Positions 15,479 to 23,353 of a stretch of DNA of 64,000 nt are shown in pieces. The stretch covers positions 49,898 to 113,897 of the IMG/VR virus record IMGVR_UViG_3300033149_003115; one strand, 5' to 3'. The notes under the pieces were generated by a model. That model ran no database searches, was not told where the DNA came from, and saw nothing but the letters and a program-made list of their open reading frames with translations. Source of the DNA: a virus. How positions within the stretch are numbered: the first letter of the stretch is position 1; each line of letters opens with the position of its first letter. The position numbers and the translations under genes are program-made.

Positions 15479-16873
15479 ATGAGGATAACACGTAGAAAGC
15501 TAGCTCCTCCAGAGGAAAAAGAGCATAGTGTGATGGAGCTAGTCAGATCAGCTAATGCCAGGGACAGAGCCCTGATGTGGACTCAGCTAGAGGAGAGAAT
15601 AAAGTCAACAGTCTCCAGCTCTCAGCTAGAGACTCTTTTTCACTCTGATGGGTTAACCTTCAGAGAGGTGTATGATTATGTTGATTTCATAGTGGGACCA
15701 GGGTTCTACTTTGAAGGTGATCCCAAGCTGGTGAGGATATGTGATGAATGGAGTGATCTTGTGAGGCTTAAGAGAATACTGGAGGAGTGTGTCAAGGACA
15801 TACTGGTGGGAGGAGCTGGTAATGCATGGGTGGAGCTAGGATACAATGAGAGAGGGAGTGATATCCTAGCTCTCAGGATTCTTAACCCTAAGACGATGGA
15901 CTATATCAGGGATGATGCTAGTAAGAATGTCCTGATAGATGATGATGGTGAGCCACTGGGGTATAGGAGGATCAAGGATCAGATAAATGAGATGGAGTGG
16001 AGGAAAGACAGGATCACCAGAGATGGTGGTGTCATTTGGAGAGCTCCTCCAGGTCAGGATGGTAGGGACAGAATAGCTCATTTCAAGCTATTTGGGATAG
16101 GGGAGTCCTACCTGGGACAATCACCCCTGGAGACAGCTTACAAGCAGGCTATTATCAGGCTTAACCTCGAGGATAATGTCGGAGAGGGAGGGTACAGATC
16201 AGGAGGCATTGTAGCTTATGTTGGCAATGAGAAGTTCCCAAAGCCTTCTCCTAATATCATAGACAAGATAGTGGAGGATCTGAGAAATGTCACCACCCAG
16301 TCAGTGTTTGGGTTTCCTCACTTTGTCAAGCTGGATAGGCTACCATCCCCTGATCTGAGTGGTAGGGATGAGCTAATATTGTACTTTGCATCTATACAGT
16401 CCATAGCTATGGGGATACCCATCACCAGACATCTACACACCACATCTGGGAGGTTAGCTGCTAAGGTGTCAGCTGATATGAACCTGGACTTTGAGCAGCG
16501 TATAGCCTCTTTACAAGATAGACTGGCTGAGCAGGTGAGGGAGAAGCTGTTGTTTAGAATGTTGAAAGCTAGGAGACTAGTGAGCAAGTATAACGAGGTA
16601 CCCAAGATGATATTTAGGAGCAAAGCTCCACATCTATTGGAGAAGCTAGTGAACATGTTGTCCAGGCTTGGAAGGAGAGACCTGGTACGTAGAGATCCAG
16701 AGCTAGAGAAGAGAGTGAGAGAGGAACTTGGACTACCAACATCCTTCGTGGATAAGGAGCTGGAGGACTGGAGAGCTAGGGGATCAACCCCAAGATCCTC
16801 AAAAGGCAAGCAGGACATTGATGTTGATGAGATAGCTGAGGCAGTCATTGAGCATTTAGAAGAGTCTGAGTAG
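15479..16873 (+). CDS. Portal protein
   Basis: A 464-residue portal (HK97/SPP1-type dodecamer subunit) that would form the DNA channel at one capsid vertex and dock the terminase. The long stem and wing region contains VDFIVGPGF, AGNAWVEL, a LNPKTMDYI strand typical of portal wings, an IAHFKLFGIGESYLGQSPLETA segment (portals: 'i.hi......yG.s.l.pa') and the long stem helix after TSGRLAAKVSADMNLDFEQRI. The length is normal. It is encoded about 45 kb from the terminase genes, unusual because the two are normally neighbours. The C-terminal 40 residues are charged and probably flexible. Confidence 0.9.
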   Translation: MRITRRKLAPPEEKEHSVMELVRSANARDRALMWTQLEERIKSTVSSSQLETLFHSDGLTFREVYDYVDFIVGPGFYFEGDPKLVRICDEWSDLVRLKRILEECVKDILVGGAGNAWVELGYNERGSDILALRILNPKTMDYIRDDASKNVLIDDDGEPLGYRRIKDQINEMEWRKDRITRDGGVIWRAPPGQDGRDRIAHFKLFGIGESYLGQSPLETAYKQAIIRLNLEDNVGEGGYRSGGIVAYVGNEKFPKPSPNIIDKIVEDLRNVTTQSVFGFPHFVKLDRLPSPDLSGRDELILYFASIQSIAMGIPITRHLHTTSGRLAAKVSADMNLDFEQRIASLQDRLAEQVREKLLFRMLKARRLVSKYNEVPKMIFRSKAPHLLEKLVNMLSRLGRRDLVRRDPELEKRVREELGLPTSFVDKELEDWRARGSTPRSSKGKQDIDVDEIAEAVIEHLEESE

Positions 16874-16875
16874 GG

Positions 16876-17055
16876 ATGAGCAAGCTTGACTGTTGCTACT
16901 GTCACAAGCCTATTCAGGACAACAAGAGGTACTTTGTGTTGATACTAAGACAGAAGGGGACCTATGGCAACGAGCTTAGACTGAACTTTTGTAGCTTCAA
17001 GTGCTTGGAACATGTTATTAACAACCCAGCTGTCATCATCACTGAGATCCTCTAA
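16876..17055 (+). CDS. Tiny Cys2-Cys2 zinc protein
   Basis: A 59-residue frame directly after the portal stop: CCYCHK near residue 6-9 and FCSFKCLEHV near residue 40. The spacing and the CS-x-KC end match the proteins at 7705 and 13023, supporting a small repeated family in this virus. TAGGG ahead of the ATG is a weak ribosome binding site. Confidence 0.6.
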   Translation: MSKLDCCYCHKPIQDNKRYFVLILRQKGTYGNELRLNFCSFKCLEHVINNPAVIITEIL

Positions 17056-17070
17056 GAGGAGAGTGTCTTT

Positions 17071-19158
17071 ATGCGTTATGTGAGAAAGAGAGATGGTAAG
17101 CTAGAGTCCTTTGATAAGGAGAGGATATGTAAAGCTATTTGGAAGGCTAGTGAAGCTGTGGGTAACCCCAGTAAGGACTTTGCTTATCAGCTAGGAGATC
17201 AAGTGGTTAAAGAGCTAGAGTCCAGGTTCGGGAATGATGGAGTACCAACAGTGGAGGAGATACAGGACACTGTAGAGAGGGTACTAATTAGACGTAATTT
17301 GAGAAGGATGGCTAAGGCTTATATTCTGTATAGAGAGCAACATAAGGAGCTTAGAGATCTAGCTTCATCTCTAAATGGTATAGACTTAATTGATAGCTAT
17401 CTTAGAAAGCTTGATTGGAAGGTCAATGAGAATAGTAATATGACATATAGTCTACAAGGACTAAACAACTATATCTCAACAGAGATCACTAAGACATATT
17501 GGTTAAACAGAATATACCCAGAGAGTATTAGACAAGCTCATTTATCAGGTGATTTTCATATACATAATTTAAATCTAATTAGTGTTTATTGTGTTGGGTT
17601 TGATCTGTATGATGTGTTATTGACTGGGTTTAAAGGAGCTGTTGATAAGATATCATCTTCTCCAGCTAAACATTTTAGATCAGCTTTAGGACAGATAGTC
17701 AACTTCATGTATACTCTTCAAGGAGAAGCAGCTGGAGCTATAGCCTTTAGTAATATTGACACTTTGTTGTCACCATTTATCAAATATGATAAGCTAACCT
17801 ATAAACAAGTGGAACAATCATTACAAGAGTTCATGTATAATATGAATGTACCAACTAGAGTGGGTTTCCAAACTCCATTCACTAATATAACCTTGGATCT
17901 GGTGGTTCCTCCATACTTTAAGAACTCTCCTTCTCTTATAGGGGGTAAAGCTAATGGTGAAGTATATGGTGAGCTCCAGAATGAGGTAACTTTATTCAAT
18001 AAAGCATTATTTTCATTATATTATAAGGGAGACAGCTCAGGTAGACCTTTTACTTTCCCTATACCCACTTATAACATATCTAAGTCCTTTAGATGGGATA
18101 ATGAGGACTTAGAAGGACTATGGGCTGTTACAGCTAAATATGGAGTTCCATACTTTGCTAATTTTGTTAGCTCTGATATGAAGCTAGAAGATTCTCGTTC
18201 TATGTGCTGTCGCCTTAGACTTGATCTTAGTAAGCTAGAGAAGAAGGGAGGAGGCTACTTTGGAGCTAACTCTCTCACTGGATCCATTGGAGTAGTCACC
18301 CTTAATCTACCTAGACTAGGGTATACTTCTAAAAATGAGGATGAATTTGTAGAAAAGCTACTAGAACTTGCTAGCTTGGCTAAGGATAGCTTGGAGATTA
18401 AACGTAAAGCTCTGGAGAGATTTACAAAGTATAATCTTTATCCATATACTAAGTTCTACTTAAGATCAGTAAAAGAGAGATTTGGTAAGTACTGGCAGAA
18501 TCACTTTAGTACTATAGGACTAGTTGGGATGAATGAAGCTCTGTTGAACTTGATGAATGTTGATATAGGGACTAAGGAAGGAGTTAAATTCACTATTAAG
18601 ATATTGAAGATATTAAGAGAAGAGCTTGTAAAATATCAGGAGAAGACTGGTAATTACTATAACTTGGAAGCTACCCCAGCTGAGTCCACTTGTTATAGGC
18701 TAGCTATATTGGATAGAGAGAAATTTGGTGATTGTTATTTTGCTAATGGTAAAGGACATGAAGCTAAAGATCCATTCTATACTAACTCCACTCAGCTACC
18801 AGTCAACTACACCGATGATATCTTTGAAGCATTAGAGCTACAAAATGAGATACAATCACTTTATACTGGTGGTACAGTGATGCATCTATTCCTGGGGGAA
18901 CAAATACGTGATCATAATATGGTCAAGAAATTGATTAAAAGAGTATGTAATAATTATAAAATACCATATTTGACCATCACTCCCACATTCTCAGTGTGTT
19001 CTAATCATGGGTATATTAATGGAGAAGTGTCTAAGTGTCCTAAATGTGGTAAACAAACAGAGATATACTCAAGAGTGGTAGGGTACTTGAGACCAGTGTC
19101 ACAATGGAATAGAGGTAAGCAAGCTGAGTTCAAGCTACGTAAGACCTTCAGGGTATAA
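17071..19158 (+). CDS. nrdD: Anaerobic ribonucleoside-triphosphate reductase (class III)
   Basis: A 695-residue class III ribonucleotide reductase, which turns ribonucleotides into deoxynucleotides without oxygen. Residues 1-95 are an ATP-cone regulatory domain (KRDGKLESFDKERI). The barrel carries the active-site cysteines in SMCCRLRLD (~380) and the STCYRL segment (~542). Near the C-terminus a zinc site (CSNHGY ... CPKCG) precedes the glycyl-radical loop RVVGYLRP with the radical glycine at about 671. All essential parts are present. The activase gene follows 13 bases later. Presence in the virus implies an anaerobic host and a need to boost dNTP supply. Confidence 0.97.
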   Translation: MRYVRKRDGKLESFDKERICKAIWKASEAVGNPSKDFAYQLGDQVVKELESRFGNDGVPTVEEIQDTVERVLIRRNLRRMAKAYILYREQHKELRDLASSLNGIDLIDSYLRKLDWKVNENSNMTYSLQGLNNYISTEITKTYWLNRIYPESIRQAHLSGDFHIHNLNLISVYCVGFDLYDVLLTGFKGAVDKISSSPAKHFRSALGQIVNFMYTLQGEAAGAIAFSNIDTLLSPFIKYDKLTYKQVEQSLQEFMYNMNVPTRVGFQTPFTNITLDLVVPPYFKNSPSLIGGKANGEVYGELQNEVTLFNKALFSLYYKGDSSGRPFTFPIPTYNISKSFRWDNEDLEGLWAVTAKYGVPYFANFVSSDMKLEDSRSMCCRLRLDLSKLEKKGGGYFGANSLTGSIGVVTLNLPRLGYTSKNEDEFVEKLLELASLAKDSLEIKRKALERFTKYNLYPYTKFYLRSVKERFGKYWQNHFSTIGLVGMNEALLNLMNVDIGTKEGVKFTIKILKILREELVKYQEKTGNYYNLEATPAESTCYRLAILDREKFGDCYFANGKGHEAKDPFYTNSTQLPVNYTDDIFEALELQNEIQSLYTGGTVMHLFLGEQIRDHNMVKKLIKRVCNNYKIPYLTITPTFSVCSNHGYINGEVSKCPKCGKQTEIYSRVVGYLRPVSQWNRGKQAEFKLRKTFRV

Positions 19159-19171
19159 GGGATAACATGGG

Positions 19172-19867
19172 ATGATCATATCAAGACTAAACCCTTTCAC
19201 TCTTATTGACTACCCTGGTCATATAGCTTGTATACTGTTCACTCAGGGGTGCAATTTTCGATGTCCCTACTGTCAAAACCCTGAGCTAGTGGATCCCTCT
19301 AGATATATCAATAACAATGTGGAAATTAACAAAGTCCGTAGCTTCTTACTGGGTAGAAAGGGGAAGCTAGATGGGGTGGTAATAACGGGAGGAGAACCAA
19401 CCATACACTCTGATCTACCAATGTTGTGTGAGATGATAAAGGACTTGGGGTATGTAATCAAGCTAGACACTAATGGGTATGAGCCCACCATGTTGTCTTA
19501 CCTGATCAATAATCATTTGATAGACTATGTTGCTATGGACTACAAAGCCCCACTGGAGAAGTATCCGATGATCACTGGTAAGCTGAGGATGGATATTGGT
19601 AGAATATCCCACTCTAAGTCAATAATCATGTCCAGCGGACTGAGGCATGAGTTTAGGACCACTGTGGTGAGGGAGCTACTAAGCCTGGAAGATCTGGTGA
19701 GGATATCCAGTGAGATAAAAGGAGCTGATCTGTATGCCATCCAACGTTTTAAACCAGACAAGGTTCTGGATGATGATCTCAGGTATTGTAGCTCTTACTC
19801 AGCTGAGGAGATAGGATCCATCAGATCACTAATCTTAAATAATGTTAAAAAGCTGATAATAAGATAA
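19172..19867 (+). CDS. nrdG: Anaerobic RNR-activating radical SAM enzyme
   Basis: A 231-residue radical SAM protein with CNFRCPYC (CxxxCxxC, the [4Fe-4S] site), the GGEP motif (VITGGEPT) and a downstream DTNGY strand. It is of the longer archaeal NrdG type (LNPFTLIDYPGHIACILFTQGCNFRCPYCQNPEL). It would install the glycyl radical on the NrdD encoded just upstream, with which it is probably cotranscribed. The alternative, a pyruvate formate-lyase activase, is made unlikely by the pairing. Confidence 0.93.
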   Translation: MIISRLNPFTLIDYPGHIACILFTQGCNFRCPYCQNPELVDPSRYINNNVEINKVRSFLLGRKGKLDGVVITGGEPTIHSDLPMLCEMIKDLGYVIKLDTNGYEPTMLSYLINNHLIDYVAMDYKAPLEKYPMITGKLRMDIGRISHSKSIIMSSGLRHEFRTTVVRELLSLEDLVRISSEIKGADLYAIQRFKPDKVLDDDLRYCSSYSAEEIGSIRSLILNNVKKLIIR

Positions 19868-19870
19868 AGT

Positions 19871-19880
19871 ATTTATAAAA
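19871..19880 (+). promoter_or_regulatory. TATA box ahead of HTH-phosphoesterase gene
   Basis: ATTTATAAAA lies right after the nrdG stop, 35-45 bases before the TTG start at 19915. AAGGTGA eight bases before the TTG gives the ribosome binding site. Confidence 0.6.
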
Positions 19881-19914
19881 TAAAGTGTTTGATGAGGAAA
19901 TAAGGTGAAATAGT

Positions 19915-21087
19915 TTGGATATTCCTAAAGAGACACTGGAGAAGCTGTACTGGAGTGATAACCTCTCAGCTAGTGAAATAGCTGATAAGCTTGGTGTGTC
20001 TAAGAGCACTGTCCTAAGCTGGATGAGGAAATGTGGGATACCAAGACGTGATCTCTCAGACTCAGCTAAGCTGGCTAATCACAAGCTTAACCATAAGAAC
20101 AATGGGATGAGAGCTCATAATGAGATCATTGAAACACTAGATGGTATCCTTGACACACTGGAGGATTCTGTACCCACTGTCAGGTATGAGTCATCCCCAA
20201 AAGAGGACATCTATGTCTGTCTACCACTAAAGGTCCTGGAGTCTAAGAGAAGAGAGCAGCTATCCCTCACCCTGGTGTTGTCAGATCTACACCTTGGACA
20301 TGAGTCTCACCTGCCTGAGACATACTGGAGCTGTGTTTATAACCTATCAAGAGTGTTGAGGGTGTTAAAGAAACACTACAAGATCACCAAGCTAGACATT
20401 GTGTGTAATGGGGACATAGTGTCTGGGAAGGATGTCTACAGGTACCAGATATTCCAGAACCTGGTACAGAGATCACACTGGCAGGTGTTCTTAGCTGAGA
20501 GGATCATCAAGAGAACCATAGAGGAGATAGAGAAGGAATGTAAGGTCAACAGGGTGTACCTGATAAAGGGAACCCATGAGAGCCTTGAGAGCAACTTCAT
20601 GTTATACCTAAGGAAGTGCTTAGGAAACATTGCTAAGTATTCTAGCAAGTCACTGATCTTGAATGTAGCTGATCCCCTTGGGAACTACAATGTGTTGTTC
20701 ACTCATGGGTATGGAGGCTCGAGCTACTACCCCTTTGGATTTAAGTTCATAAGAGATATGTGGAAAACAATAGCTGAGTACAAGAACATAGGGGTCCCAA
20801 TAGAGAGGGTGATAAGTGGTCATTGTCACTGGCTAACACCTGATCTGGAGCTGGAGGGGATAAGGCTTAGCCAGAGTGGAGGGTTCCAGAAGTGGGAGTA
20901 CACTATTAACCAAAGACCGTCTGGGATGTTGTTGCTAGCTTGTAATGGGGATGAGTGTTCAGTCATCCCTATCAGACCTGATCCAGCCACTGAGGATGAG
21001 GAGAGGAATGACACTTCATTAGAGTATAAGAACATGAAGTATTACGCTCAGATGTTGAAGGATCATTTTAAGAGCTATGAGCTCTAA
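19915..21087 (+). CDS. HTH domain fused to metallophosphoesterase
   Basis: A 390-residue protein. Residues 1-45 are a helix-turn-helix (SASEIADKLGVSKSTVLSWMRKCGIPRRDL). Residues ~120-330 are a calcineurin-like phosphoesterase: SDLHLGH, NGDIVSG, KGTHESLE (in place of GNHE/D), THGYG and SGHCHW supply the two-metal site. The GTHES form is found in phage-encoded phosphoesterases. It probably hydrolyses a nucleic acid or nucleotide phosphodiester, guided by the DNA-binding domain. The start is TTG with a good ribosome binding site and its own TATA box. The exact substrate is unknown. Confidence 0.8.
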   Translation: MDIPKETLEKLYWSDNLSASEIADKLGVSKSTVLSWMRKCGIPRRDLSDSAKLANHKLNHKNNGMRAHNEIIETLDGILDTLEDSVPTVRYESSPKEDIYVCLPLKVLESKRREQLSLTLVLSDLHLGHESHLPETYWSCVYNLSRVLRVLKKHYKITKLDIVCNGDIVSGKDVYRYQIFQNLVQRSHWQVFLAERIIKRTIEEIEKECKVNRVYLIKGTHESLESNFMLYLRKCLGNIAKYSSKSLILNVADPLGNYNVLFTHGYGGSSYYPFGFKFIRDMWKTIAEYKNIGVPIERVISGHCHWLTPDLELEGIRLSQSGGFQKWEYTINQRPSGMLLLACNGDECSVIPIRPDPATEDEERNDTSLEYKNMKYYAQMLKDHFKSYEL

Positions 21088-21115
21088 GACAAGATAGACA
21101 ACAGAGGTGAACAGG

Positions 21116-21379
21116 ATGATGAAGAGACCTTTAAAGGACAAGCTCCAGGATGAGGAATACCTCAGCTCACTAAGTGAGAGGAGACGTAGGGAGCTCCTGG
21201 TGTGTGGTAAGCTACTGACAGAGGAGGAACTTGAGTATTTCAGCTCCATTGACACTGCATACAAGATAGCTAGATCCAGGTATATCAGGAGCAGATTTGA
21301 TGAGGAGATGGCTAGCAAGATACTGGAGAGAGGACATGTCCCAATATTCTTTAAAGACAAGATCCTAAATGAAGAGTAA
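21116..21379 (+). CDS. Small charged helical protein, unknown
   Basis: An 87-residue protein, highly charged (RPLKDKLQDEEYL, SERRRRELLV), predicted helical. GAGGTGA seven bases upstream selects the ATG at 21116 over a GTG at 21107. It shares the operon direction with the phosphoesterase and precedes the glycan cassette. No family recognised. Confidence 0.5.
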   Translation: MMKRPLKDKLQDEEYLSSLSERRRRELLVCGKLLTEEELEYFSSIDTAYKIARSRYIRSRFDEEMASKILERGHVPIFFKDKILNEE

Positions 21380-21423
21380 ATATAGATGACATCCGAATAG
21401 CTAGCTCAATATCTTTAGAGGAT

Positions 21424-23352
21424 ATGATGAATATGACTAAGAAGAAGAGAAGAGGTAAGAAAGACTACACCATCACCAGGAAAGATAGAAATAAGTTCAG
21501 AATGTTATGGCACTCAGTCTCTCCTCAAATCAGGTCTGGGTATGGCAATGTGACAAGACAGCTATGTACCAGGTTTAAAGAGTATGGATATAATGTCACT
21601 GTTAGTGCTTACTATGGAGTAGAGCCTGGAGGAGTTCTCCTAATCAATGGGGTCCCTGTGTTACCCTCTAAGCAGGGGAGGTTTGGAGAGCTTAGCTGCT
21701 TATACTATTACAAGACCTTAAGGGCTAACATAGCATGGCTCATGTGCTATGATGATAAGACTGAAATACTCACTGATCAAGGGTTTAAGTTCTTTAGAAA
21801 CCTGGATGGTACTGAGAAGGTGGTTCAATATAACAAGGAAAAAGACTACCTGGAGTATGTAAAACCATTGAGGTACTTTGTGTATCCATACACTGGTAAG
21901 ATGTATAGTGTGGAGGGTAGAGATATCTCCTTGATGGTGACTCCCAATCATAAGATGTTAGTAAAGAAGAGAAACAGAGAGAAATACGAGTTTGAGCATC
22001 CTGATCAAATAGTGGGGAAGAGGAGGAAATACCTTAAGATAGCCAGGTGGAAGGACTCTGATGAGAGGAGGATGAAAGCTAGAGAGCTATCCAAGGTACT
22101 TAACAAGAGAATGTGGATCTGTAGTAATGGTGTTACCAAATGTCTGTCTACACTGGACAGGGAGAAGGCTGACTATTTCCAGGAGCTAGCTATTAAAGCT
22201 GGGTTTGTAGCTGATCAAAGCCTCAAGAGCAGCTCCTGGCATGATAGACCTTGGTATGTGATATCCATAAAGGGGAGAAGGAGCACTGAGGTCAGACCAA
22301 AAGAGGGAGTAGGGAAGGATGGGTGGGTGGATTACTCTGGACATGTGTACTCAGTTCAAGTACCATCTGGAGCTATCCTGGTAAGAAGAAATGGTAAGAT
22401 AGTCATAAGTGGAAATTCAGACCCTTGGGCGTTTCATTGGTTTAGTGAGAAGCTCCCTTGCTCAGCTAGCTATGGTCCACTTGATCATGTTGGGTATCCT
22501 GAGGAGATACAGCATATCATGAGGGGTTTTGACTATAGAGTTAGTCCATCCAGGTTCCAGCAGAAAGAGTGGGCTAGCTATGATCCTCCAGTGGACTTTG
22601 AATACATCCCTCATGGAGTTGACACCTCAGTCTTCAAGCCAGTACCCAAGTCTAGAGCCAGGAAAGCACTGGGGTTGCCACAGGATGCCTTTATCTTTGG
22701 TAGTATATGTGCTAACTCTGACAAGGAGCATAGAAAGTCAGTTCCAGAGGTATTCCAAGCTCTAAAGATGTTCTTAGAGAGCAACCCAGATGTCAAGAGA
22801 GACAGTATAAAGTACTTCTTGTTCTCTAACCCCAGGGATTCGAGAGGGCTACAGCTAGAGCTATTTGCCAGGAAGTACGGTGTCAGTGACATCACTATAT
22901 TCCAGAACCCAATGTTGTTTGACACTGGGGTGAAGGAGAGTGAGCTTAACCTTATCTACAATAGCTTTGATGTCCTCCTCAACCCAGCCAGGAGAGGGGG
23001 TTTTGAGCTTGCTATCATAGAGGCAGCTGCTTGTGGTGTCCCAACCATAGCTCATGACTTCTCAGCTCCTCCTGAGCTTGTGAGGGGACATGGTTGGTTA
23101 TGCAAGTCCAAGATGAGGACCTATACCCCGATCAATGCTATAACTGCCATACCTGATGTGAATGATCTGGCTAAGTGTGTGGAGAGGGCTTACTTCAATG
23201 ACAAGGAGAGGAGGAAATATGGGAGAGACTCCAGGAAGTTCGCACTTGGTTTCAACTGGGATGACCTGGTAGCTGATCAATGGATCCCTCTGCTGGATAA
23301 GATAGTTGAGGAGACCAAGCCAAGGAAGGTGACAGAAAGGAGGATAGCCTAA
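21424..23352 (+). CDS. GT4-type glycosyltransferase interrupted by an intein
   Basis: A 642-residue precursor. The flanks (residues 1-107 and 332-642) form one GT-B glycosyltransferase of family-4 type: an N-terminal RSGYGNVTRQLC acceptor-domain loop, YIPHGVDTSVF, and the donor-domain GGFELAIIEAAACGVPTIAHD box containing the EX7E-like motif. Residues 108-331 are an intein inserted between WLM and SDPWAFHW. After splicing, a ~418-residue enzyme would transfer a sugar from a nucleotide donor to a lipid, protein or glycan. It opens the glycan cassette. Inteins usually sit in nucleic-acid enzymes, so a glycosyltransferase host is unusual. Confidence 0.9.
   Translation: MMNMTKKKRRGKKDYTITRKDRNKFRMLWHSVSPQIRSGYGNVTRQLCTRFKEYGYNVTVSAYYGVEPGGVLLINGVPVLPSKQGRFGELSCLYYYKTLRANIAWLMCYDDKTEILTDQGFKFFRNLDGTEKVVQYNKEKDYLEYVKPLRYFVYPYTGKMYSVEGRDISLMVTPNHKMLVKKRNREKYEFEHPDQIVGKRRKYLKIARWKDSDERRMKARELSKVLNKRMWICSNGVTKCLSTLDREKADYFQELAIKAGFVADQSLKSSSWHDRPWYVISIKGRRSTEVRPKEGVGKDGWVDYSGHVYSVQVPSGAILVRRNGKIVISGNSDPWAFHWFSEKLPCSASYGPLDHVGYPEEIQHIMRGFDYRVSPSRFQQKEWASYDPPVDFEYIPHGVDTSVFKPVPKSRARKALGLPQDAFIFGSICANSDKEHRKSVPEVFQALKMFLESNPDVKRDSIKYFLFSNPRDSRGLQLELFARKYGVSDITIFQNPMLFDTGVKESELNLIYNSFDVLLNPARRGGFELAIIEAAACGVPTIAHDFSAPPELVRGHGWLCKSKMRTYTPINAITAIPDVNDLAKCVERAYFNDKERRKYGRDSRKFALGFNWDDLVADQWIPLLDKIVEETKPRKVTERRIA
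21745..22416 (+). mobile_element. Intein coding region (224 residues, endonuclease degenerate)
   Basis: It begins with Cys108 (CYDDKTEILT, block A), has block B as VTPNHKML and ends with block F/G HVYSVQVPSGAILVRRNGKI followed by VISGN, then Ser332 of the extein. The terminal Asn and +1 Ser support standard splicing; the penultimate His is replaced by Gly, a variant known in working inteins. No LAGLIDADG motif survives, but DREKADYFQELAIKAGF resembles the tail of an intein endonuclease domain, so this looks like a shrunken mini-intein. Codon use matches the gene around it. Confidence 0.9.
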
Positions 23353-23353
23353 G

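Noticed and set aside
16318-16905. Minus-strand frame of 195 codons opposite the portal gene
   Set aside because: Serine/leucine-rich antisense of a strongly supported portal gene, without start signals.
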